From JACVRN01 sp036389255 (GTDB lineage: Bacteria; Acidobacteriota; Blastocatellia; Pyrinomonadales; Pyrinomonadaceae), in NCBI GenBank assembly GCA_036389255.1, contig DASVQI010000038.1:274742-338741 (forward strand): 64,000 bases of DNA. The letters are read 5' to 3'. A program made the position numbers and the translations under genes. The notes below the pieces were generated by a model. The model had not been told where the DNA came from. It made no database searches and worked only from the letters and a program-made list of their open reading frames with translations. Numbering within the stretch: the stretch's first letter is position 1; each line of letters starts with the position of its first letter. Of the stretch, positions 34,410 through 42,576 are shown piece by piece.

Positions 34410-35222
34410 GTGAGCGCTAATAAATCGGACAAAGAGATGGCATTCCTGCACGAGCTTTACGTGGCTACGGATTGGGGCGAGCGCTTCGCGGAGTTGATTG
34501 ACGAACACGTAACGCTGCCCAAGAAGGGGCGAATCCTTTACGTAGCTTCCGGCACGGGCGGGCACGCTATGGCCATGCTCGACCGGGCCGGTGACGACGT
34601 GACGATGGTTTGCGTTGACGAGAGCGAAGAGTGTCTTGAGCTGGCGCGCGCCAAGGCCGCAGTGATTAGCGGCGACCCTGAATTTTATAGAACGCAGCTT
34701 GAGTCGCTTCAATTTGATGACGAGGCGTTCGACCTTGTGGTGGGTGACGCTTCGCTCGTGCAGCCTGAGCGATTGCCTGAGATGATTTCGGAGATGGTGC
34801 GCGTCTGTAAGCCCGCCGGGACGGTCGCCCTGACGCTCGCCACCTCTTCCAGCTTCGGTGAGTTCTTCTCTATCTACTGGGAAGCGCTGCGCAGCTTGAA
34901 TCTTGACGCGCACGGGCCGGACGTTGAAGAGCTTATCAAGGAGTTGCCGACCATTGCCGACATTGAGGCGCTGGCCGAGCGTGAAGGTCTTGAGACTGTA
35001 ACCACATGGACGAGCGTGGAAGAGTTCGACTACGAATCGGGCGAAGACTTTTTGAACGCCCCGCTCATCACGGATTTCCTTTTCAAGAGCTGGCTGGCCT
35101 CGCTCAACGCGGAAGACCGCGAGCCCGTCATCAAACAGATTGAGCGCATCATAGACGAAGAGCGCCACGACATGGACTTTTCCCTCACGCTCAAAGCCAC
35201 TCTGATTTTAGGTAAAAAGTAA
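34410..35222 (+). CDS. SAM-dependent methyltransferase-like protein
   Basis: A 270-residue protein starting with GTG after AGAGGTG. The Rossmann motif is ILYVASGTGGHAMAML (about 42-57), then VCVDESEECLELA, FDLVVGDASLV and a PAGTVALTLAT strand. The C-terminal 100 residues are acidic and helical. Substrate and partner are unknown. Its glycine motif is slightly degenerate (ASGTGG for the usual GxGxG), so activity is likely but not certain. A strong terminator follows. Confidence 0.7.
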   Translation: MSANKSDKEMAFLHELYVATDWGERFAELIDEHVTLPKKGRILYVASGTGGHAMAMLDRAGDDVTMVCVDESEECLELARAKAAVISGDPEFYRTQLESLQFDDEAFDLVVGDASLVQPERLPEMISEMVRVCKPAGTVALTLATSSSFGEFFSIYWEALRSLNLDAHGPDVEELIKELPTIADIEALAEREGLETVTTWTSVEEFDYESGEDFLNAPLITDFLFKSWLASLNAEDREPVIKQIERIIDEERHDMDFSLTLKATLILGKK

Positions 35223-35244
35223 GAAAGACAGTATTCCCGAAACA

Positions 35245-35286
35245 GATAGCTGCCCGAAAGTCTCAATAAACTTTCGGGCAGCTATC
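35245..35286. terminator. Bidirectional Rho-independent terminator
   Basis: A perfect 17-bp stem (GATAGCTGCCCGAAAGT and complement) with an 8-nt loop, followed by pyrimidine-rich sequence. It separates the convergent methyltransferase and tatA genes. Confidence 0.82.
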
Positions 35287-35309
35287 CTTTCTCTTCTGCT
35301 TTTTCTTCT

Positions 35310-35609
35310 TTAGCTTTTCGGGTCGTTCTCTGCGGCACGCACGGTTGCGGCGCGGCGTCTAGCTTCCTCGAAGAGTTCTTCGTCGTTGACTGCGGCTAGC
35401 TGCGACGGGGGCGCGGCTATATCTGCGCGTTTGCGTGCGGCCTGTCGCTGCTCTTCTTCCGCCTCGTCCTGTCCTTCGCGGAACGCGCGCTTGCTCTGGC
35501 CCAGAGCCTTTGCGAGCTGCGGCAGACGGCTCGCGCCGAACAGCAGGAAGACTATCGCCAGAATAATCAGAAGCTCCTGATAACCCAGACCTATTGCGAA
35601 TAAGCTCAT
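35310..35609 (-). CDS. tatA: Twin-arginine translocase subunit TatA/E
   Basis: A 99-residue TatA-type protein: one N-terminal membrane helix (LGYQELLIILAIVFLLFGASRLP), an amphipathic helix after the FGxxRLP hinge, and a polar acidic tail. It forms the Tat pore or its TatA/TatB-like component. AAAGGA precedes the ATG. No tatC is seen nearby in this window. Confidence 0.93.
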   Translation of the reverse strand: MSLFAIGLGYQELLIILAIVFLLFGASRLPQLAKALGQSKRAFREGQDEAEEEQRQAARKRADIAAPPSQLAAVNDEELFEEARRRAATVRAAENDPKS

Positions 35610-35664
35610 AATTAAAATCCTTTTGTGATGCGGCTCATAAGTAAGCGAAATCCGGTGCGGGCAG

Positions 35665-36192
35665 CTACTCTGCGCCGTTCGATTCGTAGAAAAGATACTT
35701 GCGCCAGGTCACGTCAGCGCGCCCTATGTAGCGCATAATCTGGCGATTGACGTGCAGCGAAAATCCGCGCGGGCGACGAAGCAGGTGCATCTTTGCCTCT
35801 TCCGGCGTTCGATTGCCCTTCAGGTGATTGCAGCGCTTGCAGCAGGCCACCAGATTATCCCATGTCGAATCGCCGCCGCGCGAGCGCGGGTGAACGTGGT
35901 CAAGCGTCAGTTCCGAGGGTGCAAACTGTTTGCCGCAATACTGGCATGTATAATGGTCGCGCAGCAATATGTTCTTGCGCGACAGCGACCTCCGCTCGAA
36001 CGGGATGTGTATATATTCTATGAGACGTATGACCGATGGGGCATGAATCGAGAGCCTTGCCGAATGTATCATGTGGCCGTTGTGCTCCTCTACGCGCGCC
36101 ACGCCTTTGAAAATCATGACTACTGCGCGCCGCTCGGTGCAAACGTTGATCGGCTCGAAAGAGGCGTTCAGGACTAAGACTCGTCCGGTCAT
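35665..36192 (-). CDS. HNH endonuclease
   Basis: A 175-residue HNH-family protein, widespread and often single-copy. After an N-terminal strand (VLVLNASFEPINVCTERRAVV) comes the zinc-binding HNH core: CQYCGKQ, LTLDHVHPRSRGG, TWDNLVACCKRCNHLKG. The conserved length and N-terminus suggest a housekeeping nuclease, not a homing enzyme. Function is unproven. No restriction or phage genes surround it. Confidence 0.9.
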   Translation of the reverse strand: MTGRVLVLNASFEPINVCTERRAVVMIFKGVARVEEHNGHMIHSARLSIHAPSVIRLIEYIHIPFERRSLSRKNILLRDHYTCQYCGKQFAPSELTLDHVHPRSRGGDSTWDNLVACCKRCNHLKGNRTPEEAKMHLLRRPRGFSLHVNRQIMRYIGRADVTWRKYLFYESNGAE

Positions 36193-36277
36193 ACTGCTTA
36201 ATGATATTAGCGGAGCGCGCCCGCGAGTGTCAAAATATAATGCGGAGCGAGCAGTGGCTTAATCGGGAGCATATTCA

Positions 36278-36337
36278 GACAGGATTGATAGGATAACAGC
36301 AGAGGACTTGCTCTCTCTTTATCCAGTCCATCCTGTC
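36278..36337. repeat. Inverted repeat (ACAGGAT type)
   Basis: GACAGGATTGATAGGATAA pairs with TTATCCAGTCCATCCTGTC at 16 of 19 positions. It lies between prolyl aminopeptidase and the HNH gene. The unit spacing is nearer 9 than 7. Confidence 0.65.
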
Positions 36338-36356
36338 CGTCTTGGCTCTACTTCTT

Positions 36357-37298
36357 CTAGCGAAAGCCGTCCGTGGCGTCAACGAGCGCGCTGATGATTC
36401 CCGGCTCGCCCGCAGAGTGGCCCGCGTCCGGTATGATTCTAAGCTCTGCTTCCGGCCACGCGCGGTGCAACTCCCACGCGCTCATCATCGGACAGACCAC
36501 GTCGTAGCGCCCCTGCACTATGACCGCCGGGATGTGACGAATCTTCCCCACGTTCTCAATCAGGTAGTTGTCCGTCTCGAAGAAAGCGTTGTTCATGAAG
36601 TAATGGCACTCTATGCGCGCAAGGGAGAGAGCCTGCTGAGCTTCGCCAAATTTGTTGATGAGGTTCACGTCCGGGAAAAGCTTGGAAGTGCTTCCCTCCC
36701 AGATGCTCCAGGCGCGGGCGGCTTCAAGACGCACGCTCTCGTTATCGCTCGTCAGCCGCCGGTAGTAAGCGCTTAGCATATCGCCGCGCTCGTCTTCCGG
36801 TATCACGCGCACGTACTCTTCCCACACGTCCGGAAAGATGGCGCTCGCGCCTTCCTGATAGAACCAGCGAATCTCCTTCGGGCGGCATAGAAAGATGCCG
36901 CGAAGCACAAGCTGGCGCACTCTGTCAGGGTGCGTCTGCGCGTAAGCTAGCGCCAGCGTGCTTCCCCAAGAGCCGCCAAACACCTGCCAGCCGTCTATCC
37001 CCAACTGCTCACGAAGGCGCTCTATGTCGGAGACAAGATGCCACGTGGTGTTGTCTTCCAGGTTGGCGTGCGGAGTGCTGTCGCCGGAGCCGCGCTGGTC
37101 GAACAGGACTATGCGATAGACGGCGGGGTCAAAGTAGCGACGGTAATCGGGAATCAGGCCGCCGCCGGGGCCGCCGTGCAGAAAGACCACCGGCTGGCCT
37201 TCGGGGTTTCCGCATTGTTCGTAGTAGAGCGTGTGAATCTTTGAGACGGCCAGATGGCCACTGTCGTAGGGCTCGATAGAGTCGTAAAGGGTTTTCAT
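36357..37298 (-). CDS. pip: Prolyl aminopeptidase
   Basis: A 313-residue alpha/beta hydrolase of peptidase family S33, close to the usual length. The oxyanion region is VVFLHGGPGGG, the nucleophile elbow GGSWGSTLALAY, the acid in GRYDVVCPMM and the catalytic His in DAGHSAGEPG. DQRGSGDSTPHA is a family hallmark. It removes N-terminal proline from peptides in the cytoplasm. comF lies upstream with a heptad-array spacer. Confidence 0.95.
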   Translation of the reverse strand: MKTLYDSIEPYDSGHLAVSKIHTLYYEQCGNPEGQPVVFLHGGPGGGLIPDYRRYFDPAVYRIVLFDQRGSGDSTPHANLEDNTTWHLVSDIERLREQLGIDGWQVFGGSWGSTLALAYAQTHPDRVRQLVLRGIFLCRPKEIRWFYQEGASAIFPDVWEEYVRVIPEDERGDMLSAYYRRLTSDNESVRLEAARAWSIWEGSTSKLFPDVNLINKFGEAQQALSLARIECHYFMNNAFFETDNYLIENVGKIRHIPAVIVQGRYDVVCPMMSAWELHRAWPEAELRIIPDAGHSAGEPGIISALVDATDGFR

Positions 37299-37338
37299 GG
37301 GCTACATCATACGAAGGCAAAAGTAAAAAGGCAAAAGT

Positions 37339-37427
37339 GGGTGACGGATGTCAGGTGACGGGTGTAGATTAAAGAAAGATAGCTGTATTTTCTTTCCCCG
37401 AAACCCGTCACCTGACACCCGTCACCC
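37339..37427. repeat. Inverted heptad array (GTGACGG/TGTCAGG type)
   Basis: The left arm is GGGTGAC GGATGTC AGGTGAC GGGTGTA; the right arm is ACCCGTCACCTGACACCCGT and onward. Period 7. It begins 4 nt after the comF stop codon and ends before pip. Confidence 0.82.
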
Positions 37428-37430
37428 GCC

Positions 37431-38192
37431 TTATGTTGGCCGTGCAACGGTGAGCGCGTAGACGCTCGAAGCGCCTGCGTCTAGCAGTGCGGCGGCGCAG
37501 GCGGAGGCCGTCGCGCCGGTCGTGTAAACGTCATCTATCAGCAGTATGCGCTCGCCTTCAACGAGGCGCGGGCGCAGGACTTGGAAAGCATCGCGGACGC
37601 TTTCGCGCCGGGCACGCTCGTCCATCAGGGCTCTATGCCGCTCCGTATAATGCGTGCGCGCAAGGCTCGCCTCGTCAAGCGGCAGCCCCGTCATGCCGGA
37701 CAGAGCGCGCCCCAATTCCGCCGCCTGATTGAAGCCGCGCGTATGGAGCCTGTCAGGGTGAAGCGGCACGGGGATAATGCGCGTGGCGTAGCTGAGCGGC
37801 GTTTGAAGAGCGACTCGGCGGAGAAGAGTCGCAAGACGGGCCGAGACGAAGGGCTCGCGCTTAAGGGCTATGACGGAGGCGCGCAGCGCCCCTTCGTAAG
37901 CGCCTACGGCACGCGCGGCACTGAAGCTCTCCTGCTCGCAGCGACGACAGAGGACTTCCTCCGGCTTCTCTTCCCGCGCCGCCCCGTTTAATAGCGCGCC
38001 GCACTTGCGACAAAGCGTGTCGTAGGGAGAGAAGATGCGCGTCCGTGACCAACAGGCCGCGCACGCCGCCCCGTCCGCGTGCGATTCGACCAATGAGCCG
38101 CACGCTTCGCAATCTCTAGGATAGAGAAGCGCCAGCGCCGCGTCACGAACGCTCTCAGAAAAAGCTCTCATCATGGAGAGTCGCATCGTCAT
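37431..38192 (-). CDS. comF: ComF-family phosphoribosyltransferase-like protein
   Basis: A 253-residue ComF protein. The N-terminus has two Cys-pair clusters forming a zinc finger (CEACGS, CAACW, CRKCGALL, CRRCEQES), and the C-terminal half is a type I phosphoribosyltransferase fold with ILLIDDVYTTGATASAC. It is tied to natural competence and DNA processing; its chemistry is unknown. It follows the dksA-like gene after a strong terminator, so it probably has its own promoter. Confidence 0.9.
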   Translation of the reverse strand: MTMRLSMMRAFSESVRDAALALLYPRDCEACGSLVESHADGAACAACWSRTRIFSPYDTLCRKCGALLNGAAREEKPEEVLCRRCEQESFSAARAVGAYEGALRASVIALKREPFVSARLATLLRRVALQTPLSYATRIIPVPLHPDRLHTRGFNQAAELGRALSGMTGLPLDEASLARTHYTERHRALMDERARRESVRDAFQVLRPRLVEGERILLIDDVYTTGATASACAAALLDAGASSVYALTVARPT

Positions 38193-38215
38193 CTTCCACA
38201 GGACGAAAAAAGTAG

Positions 38216-38258
38216 CGGCCTTCAGGCTTGAACGAAGTGTTCAAGCCTGAAGGCCGCA
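38216..38258 (-). terminator. Rho-independent terminator after the dksA-like gene
   Basis: A perfect 19-bp stem (GCGGCCTTCAGGCTTGAAC and complement, 5-nt loop) is followed on the minus strand by a run of T. It is the strongest terminator in the window and closes the minus-strand transcript ahead of comF. Confidence 0.88.
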
Positions 38259-38286
38259 GATTATGTCACGTACGCCTGAGTTTCTT

Positions 38287-38655
38287 CTACTCGTCGTCGT
38301 CCGTCAGTAGACCGCGCTCCTGTAAATCCTGGCATCTGAGGCAATGACGCGCCCACGGCACGGCCTCCAGCCGCCTCTCCTGCACAGGCTCGCCGCAATG
38401 CACGCACTTGCCGTACTCGCCGCCCTCAATTCTAACTAAAGCTTCATCTATTAACTCAAGAAGATGCCGGTCGTTGGCCGACATGGAAAATAATAGCTCT
38501 TTGGTATAAGCGTTGGCCGCCATGTCCGCAGGGTCTTGAGTGGCTTCGGAGTCGCGCTCGCGGCTGTAAAGCTCCGCTTCCATGACCTGCCCCACAAGCC
38601 CCTCGCGGCGTCCAAGCAACTTGTCCCTGTAAGATTTGACTCTTCTTTTATCCAT
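38287..38655 (-). CDS. DksA/TraR-type zinc-finger protein
   Basis: A 122-residue DksA-superfamily regulator: an N-terminal coiled-coil helix (about 1-80) followed by the C4 zinc finger CVHCG...CLRC. DksA-like proteins enter the RNA polymerase secondary channel and modulate stringent control. The coiled-coil tip acidic residues needed for ppGpp synergy cannot be judged without alignment. AGAGAGGA precedes the ATG. It is 47 nt from rlmH. Confidence 0.88.
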   Translation of the reverse strand: MDKRRVKSYRDKLLGRREGLVGQVMEAELYSRERDSEATQDPADMAANAYTKELLFSMSANDRHLLELIDEALVRIEGGEYGKCVHCGEPVQERRLEAVPWARHCLRCQDLQERGLLTDDDE

Positions 38656-38702
38656 TCCGTTTCCTCTCTTAACCTTCGGGTTCTGCTACTTCCGGAACAG
38701 CC

Positions 38703-39167
38703 TCACTTCTGATACGGCAATCCATGAATGATGGTGTATGCGCGGTAAACCTGCTCCAACATCAGCATGCGCGCCATCTCGTGCGTCAGGGTCAGGCGTG
38801 ACAAAGACCAACGTGCTGCGACCCGCTCCTGAACCTTGGCCGAGACTCCCCAGTGTCCGCCTATGACGAACGCTACTTCCTTGATGCTGCCCGCCTCCTG
38901 CCACTTCTCAATCTGCGAAGCAAGCTCAAAAGAAGTCCACTCACGCCCCTCTACATCCAGCAGCACTACGAAAGCGTCCGAGTGTAGCCCGCCTAAGATG
39001 CGCCTGCCCTCGTCTTCGATGCCTGCGTCTCTGGCCTGCTGCGCGCTTTCGCGCACCTCCAAGACCTCGAACCGCGTGAAACGCTTTAACCTCTTCAAAT
39101 ACTCGTCGCAGAGCGCCCGCAGGTGCTCGTTTCTGGTCTTCCCTACCCAGACGAAGCGAAATCGCAT
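38703..39167 (-). CDS. rlmH: 23S rRNA pseudouridine-1915 N3-methyltransferase
   Basis: A 154-residue SPOUT methyltransferase: FVVLLDVEGREWTSFELA, VAFVIGGHWGVSAKV and the trefoil-knot SLSRLTLTHEMARMLMLEQVYRAYTI. It methylates pseudouridine 1915 of 23S rRNA. The C-terminus reads PYQK where relatives I recall have a His (YHK or YHR type), a possible functional change. It lies downstream of the sigma-54 activator gene. Confidence 0.94.
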   Translation of the reverse strand: MRFRFVWVGKTRNEHLRALCDEYLKRLKRFTRFEVLEVRESAQQARDAGIEDEGRRILGGLHSDAFVVLLDVEGREWTSFELASQIEKWQEAGSIKEVAFVIGGHWGVSAKVQERVAARWSLSRLTLTHEMARMLMLEQVYRAYTIIHGLPYQK

Positions 39168-39190
39168 CAGAACAGCAGAGATAAAAGGTC

Positions 39191-39257
39191 TAGGATGAGG
39201 GATGAAAGCACTGCTATCAAACCTGCATTATTTTTCTCGTACTTATCACTCATCCTT
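39191..39257. repeat. Heptad array overlapping the sigma-54 activator stop
   Basis: The left arm is AGGATGAGGGATGAAAG (39191-39207) and the right arm ACTTATCACTCATCCTT (39241-39257). The right arm encodes the final KDE and TGA of the regulator. Confidence 0.55.
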
Positions 39258-40178
39258 CGTCTTTGCCTTTCGGAGCTTTTCGTAGAGGTTCTTGCGGCTG
39301 ATGCCGAGGACGCGAGCGGCTTCCGACTTGTTGCCGCGCGCGGCTTCAAGGGTTTCGGCTATGTAATCGGCCTCAAGCTCCGCGAGCGTCCTCGGCTGTG
39401 TGCCTTTGCGGCCGCGTGCGGCTGAAGCGCGCAGGGGTTGGGGCAGGTGCGCTTCTTCGATTCTCTGGCCGTCTGCGACTATCACCGCGCGCTCGATTGT
39501 GTTCGCAAGCTCCCTGACATTTCCCGGCCAGTCGTAAGCTTCAAGGAGCGCCAGAGCCTGCGGCGTAAACTCGCGAGCCGGGCGGCCATGCTTTGCCGAA
39601 TAGGTCTTCAAAAAACCTTCGGCCAGCTTCCCTGCATCTTCGCGCCGCTCTCTAAGAGGCGGCACCTGTATGCGCACGACGTTGAGGCGATAAAAGAGGT
39701 CTTCGCGGAAAGCCCTGCGCTTGACGGCGTCGTCAAGGTCAACGTTTGTGAGCGCAATCAGCCGGGCATCTACGCGAACCGTTTTACGGCCTCCGAGTCG
39801 CTCGAACTCTCGCTGCTCGATAACCCGCAGAAGCTTTGCCTGCGAGTCCCATGTCAGATGAGCAATCTCATCAAGCACGAGCGTTCCCCTGTGCGCGGCT
39901 TCGAGCCGTCCGGGCCTCGATTCGGTCGCCCCCGTGAACGCGCCGCGCTCGTAGCCGAACAGCTCGGCTTCCAGCAGCTCGCCCGGCAACGCGGCGCAGT
40001 CAATCTTGACGAAGGACTGGCTCGCCCTGCGCGAACGCTCGTGTATGAAGAGGGCCAGAGCATCCTTGCCCGCGCCGGACTCACCCGTCACCAGCACGTT
40101 TGCGTCCGTGGCGGCAACTTTCTCGGCCAGCCGCACGGCCTCGCGCATGGCTCGGGAGGATGCGACTATCTCTATCAC
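39246..40178 (-). CDS. Sigma-54-dependent activator without receiver domain
   Basis: A 310-residue bacterial enhancer-binding protein starting at a GTG that overlaps the rsfS stop by 1 nt. The AAA+ domain has Walker A GESGAGKD (32-39), GAFTGA (79-84) for sigma-54 contact, and LVLDEIAHL (Walker B). A Fis-type helix-turn-helix ends the protein (NKSEAARVLGISRKNLYEKL). No receiver, PAS or GAF domain is present, so control must come from its level or a partner. Its insertion between rsfS and rlmH is unusual. The last residues come from a heptad array. Confidence 0.9.
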   Translation of the reverse strand: MIEIVASSRAMREAVRLAEKVAATDANVLVTGESGAGKDALALFIHERSRRASQSFVKIDCAALPGELLEAELFGYERGAFTGATESRPGRLEAAHRGTLVLDEIAHLTWDSQAKLLRVIEQREFERLGGRKTVRVDARLIALTNVDLDDAVKRRAFREDLFYRLNVVRIQVPPLRERREDAGKLAEGFLKTYSAKHGRPAREFTPQALALLEAYDWPGNVRELANTIERAVIVADGQRIEEAHLPQPLRASAARGRKGTQPRTLAELEADYIAETLEAARGNKSEAARVLGISRKNLYEKLRKAKTKDE

Positions 40179-40675
40179 TACTGCTCGCTTCTCAAAGAGC
40201 TGTCATTTGTGCCCGCCTCGCCTGCGGGCAGTGGTACACGCGCGGCGTCTCGCCATAATCTCTCAAGGTCGTAAAACTGTCTGGACTTGCTGTCGAAGAC
40301 GTGAACTATAAAGTCGCCGTAGTCAACAAGCACCCACTCGCCGGTGTTGTAGCCTTCCATGCGTGCGGCGCGCGTGCCCTGTTTCTTCAACTGCTCCACG
40401 ACCGCGTCGGCTATGGCCTGCACCTGCCGCGCGTTCGTGCCTGAAGTGATGACGAAGTAGTCCGTGAAGCTGGCTATCTCGCGCAGGTCTAGCACGACCG
40501 GCTCCAGCGCCTTCTTATCATTAGCGGCATTCAGAGCCGCGCAGATACGCTCGTCCAGTAGCTCCGTGCATGATTCGCTCGAAGCTTCAACGACGTCGCG
40601 CGCCTTTTCCGTCCGCCCCTTTGCAGACTGCTCAGGGTGCAGAGCCTTTTCCTTGATAGAAGAATTTTCACTCAT
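40178..40675 (-). CDS. rsfS: Ribosome silencing factor
   Basis: A 165-residue RsfS/YbeB protein. The core (about 40-150) contains LEPVVLDLREIASFTDYFVITSGTN, QVQAIADAVVEQLK and the GDFIVHVFDSKSRQFYDLERLW block. It binds L14 and blocks subunit joining under starvation. About 35 extra polar residues precede the core. Its ATG overlaps the nadD stop (ATGA), so nadD-rsfS are coupled, a common bacterial pairing. Confidence 0.95.
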   Translation of the reverse strand: MSENSSIKEKALHPEQSAKGRTEKARDVVEASSESCTELLDERICAALNAANDKKALEPVVLDLREIASFTDYFVITSGTNARQVQAIADAVVEQLKKQGTRAARMEGYNTGEWVLVDYGDFIVHVFDSKSRQFYDLERLWRDAARVPLPAGEAGTNDSSLRSEQ

Positions 40676-41352
40676 GCTTTATCTCTGTAGAGCCTGTACT
40701 TTTCTATAAACTCCGCTACAGGCTGCGGGACAAGGGCCGTCCACTCCTGACTCTTGTCCTGACTGGCAAGCCTTCTAACCTGCGTGGCCGCGATGTCCAT
40801 CTGAACGGCGTCGGTCACGTAAATCCTTTCAGCACCGCTTTCATCTAGGGCGCGCTTTATCCCCTGCGCTTCAGCGCCTCTCAGGTCAACAACCCGCTCT
40901 CGAATCTCTTCGCTGACGTGCGCCGCGTCCAAGTCGTATCCGGGCCGCGCCATGACTATGTGATTCGTGAGCGTCAGCACGCGCTCCCACTCGCGCCAGG
41001 TGCGTATGTCAGTCCACGAGTCAGCGCCCATGACGAAGAAGAGGCGCGTCTCGTCGCCATACTTTCCCTTCATGCGCGCGAGCGTCTCGACCGTGTAGGG
41101 TCTTTCGGGCGCATCCAGTTCGAAGGTGGAGACGCGCATGCGGGCTTCACCCTGCGTTGCCAGCGCCAGCATCGCATAGCGCATGAGGGCGGGCGAGACA
41201 AACTGCTCGCGCTTGTGCGGCGCGACGTGGGCCGGGATGAAGACCAGTTCATCTAGCGCAAAGAGTTGTAAAAGAGCACGGGCCACGCTCATGTGGCCGT
41301 TGTGAACCGGATCGAACGTCCCGCCGTAGAGAGCTATTCGCTTAACGCTCAT
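40672..41352 (-). CDS. nadD: Nicotinate-nucleotide adenylyltransferase
   Basis: A 226-residue NadD: IALYGGTFDPVHNGHMSVA carries the nucleotidyltransferase HxGH-type site, followed by FIPAHVAPHK, FFVMGADSW, and a C-terminal DIAATQVRRL in place of the usual SSTxIR. It makes deamido-NAD from nicotinate mononucleotide and ATP. It lies between obgE and rsfS as in many bacteria. Confidence 0.94.
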   Translation of the reverse strand: MSVKRIALYGGTFDPVHNGHMSVARALLQLFALDELVFIPAHVAPHKREQFVSPALMRYAMLALATQGEARMRVSTFELDAPERPYTVETLARMKGKYGDETRLFFVMGADSWTDIRTWREWERVLTLTNHIVMARPGYDLDAAHVSEEIRERVVDLRGAEAQGIKRALDESGAERIYVTDAVQMDIAATQVRRLASQDKSQEWTALVPQPVAEFIEKYRLYRDKA

Positions 41353-41375
41353 TCATCAATCAACAAAACTGAATC

Positions 41376-42419
41376 TCAAGCCCTGCTGTGCGCTTCCTCC
41401 GTACTCTCTTCACCCGCGCGATTAAGCTCGTCCAGCATCCGCGCCGCAGCATTTACAAGCTCACGCACGCCCTCTTTCGTCGCGGAAGATATGGCGTGAA
41501 AGGGTCGCCCGTCACGTTCGGCGCGTTCGCGCAGGCGCTCCAGTCGCTCCGGCTCGTCCAACGCATCAATCTTCGTCGCCACTACAATCTGCGGGCGCAG
41601 CGCAAGCTCTTCGTCATAAGCCTTCAGCTCACGATTGATAGTCTCGTAGTCGCTCACGGTGTCGCGGCCTGAAGCGGAAGAGACATCCACCAGATGCAGC
41701 AAGAGCTTTGTTCTCTCTACGTGGCGAAGAAAGCGGTCGCCCAATCCAGCGCCCTCGTGCGCGCCTTCTATCAGGCCGGGGATGTCCGCTACGACCAGCG
41801 TGCGGTATTCTCCGAGGTCAACCACGCCCAGATGCGGCTCAAGCGTCGTGAAGGGATAATCAGCGATTTTGGGCTTGGCTGCGGAGACGGTCGAGATGAG
41901 CGTGGATTTACCGGCATTCGGAAAGCCCACGAGCCCCACGTCCGCCAGCAGCTTTAGCTCAAGCTGAAGCTCGTGCTCCTCGCCCGGGCTTCCCTCCTGA
42001 TGGTAACGCGGCGCGCGGTTCGTGGAGGTTGCAAAGTGCGAGTTGCCGAAGCCGCCGCGTCCTCCCTGAGCGGCCAGCCAGCGCTCGCCGCTACGCGTAA
42101 AGTCATAAAGAAGCTCGCCCGTCCCGGCATCGTAAACCTGCGTGCCCACGGGGACGCGTACCGTTGTGTCCGAGCCTTCACGGCCCGTGCGGTTAGAGCC
42201 TTCGCCGTGACGACCGCGCTCGGCTATGTGCTCAGGGTTGTAGCGAAGATGAAGCAGCGTATTCAACGACTCGTCCGCCTCAAGCCAGACATCGCCGCCG
42301 CGCCCGCCGTCTCCGCCCGAAGGCCCGCCGCGAGGCACGAACTTTTCGCGGCGAAAGGCCGTTACGCCGTTGCCGCCGTGCCCGCCCGAGACTCGAATCT
42401 TTGTGCGATCAATAAACAA
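41376..42419 (-). CDS. obgE: GTPase ObgE/CgtA
   Basis: A 347-residue Obg GTPase. The Gly-rich Obg fold (about 1-158) has GGDGGRGGDVWLEA. The G domain has GFPNAGKSTL (G1), DIPGLIEGAHEGAGLG (G3) and TKID (G4). The C-terminal tail is short and no OCT domain is present. It acts in 50S assembly and stress control. It follows rpmA and rplU in the usual order. Confidence 0.95.
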   Translation of the reverse strand: MFIDRTKIRVSGGHGGNGVTAFRREKFVPRGGPSGGDGGRGGDVWLEADESLNTLLHLRYNPEHIAERGRHGEGSNRTGREGSDTTVRVPVGTQVYDAGTGELLYDFTRSGERWLAAQGGRGGFGNSHFATSTNRAPRYHQEGSPGEEHELQLELKLLADVGLVGFPNAGKSTLISTVSAAKPKIADYPFTTLEPHLGVVDLGEYRTLVVADIPGLIEGAHEGAGLGDRFLRHVERTKLLLHLVDVSSASGRDTVSDYETINRELKAYDEELALRPQIVVATKIDALDEPERLERLRERAERDGRPFHAISSATKEGVRELVNAAARMLDELNRAGEESTEEAHSRA

Positions 42420-42500
42420 TTGAGTAACCAGCTATCAACAGTCGGCCGACAGCTAAAAGCCTGACATTGACCGGTGATTGCCGCTCGCCATTAAAATCGA

Positions 42501-42549
42501 ATGCGCCGCCTGTCCTATCGAGAGAGAAGCACTCGGGGCAGGCGACGCA
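42501..42549 (-). terminator. Hairpin between rpmA and obgE
   Basis: ATGCG plus CGCCTGTCC pair with GGGGCAGGCG plus CGCAT (one bulge or mismatch, about 14 bp). A TTTT follows on the minus strand. It may partly terminate the rplU-rpmA transcript ahead of obgE. Confidence 0.55.
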
Positions 42550-42576
42550 TCCAGTGGCAGGCTTGAGCTATAAGCC

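Noticed and set aside
34404..35168. A 254-codon minus-strand frame opposite the methyltransferase at 34410
   Set aside because: It mirrors a plus-strand gene with a Rossmann motif and a good ribosome-binding site; the antisense product has no features.
35665..36192. HNH gene as part of a restriction or homing system
   Set aside because: Neighbours are tatA and pip, no methyltransferase or intron is present, and the protein matches a widespread housekeeping HNH family.
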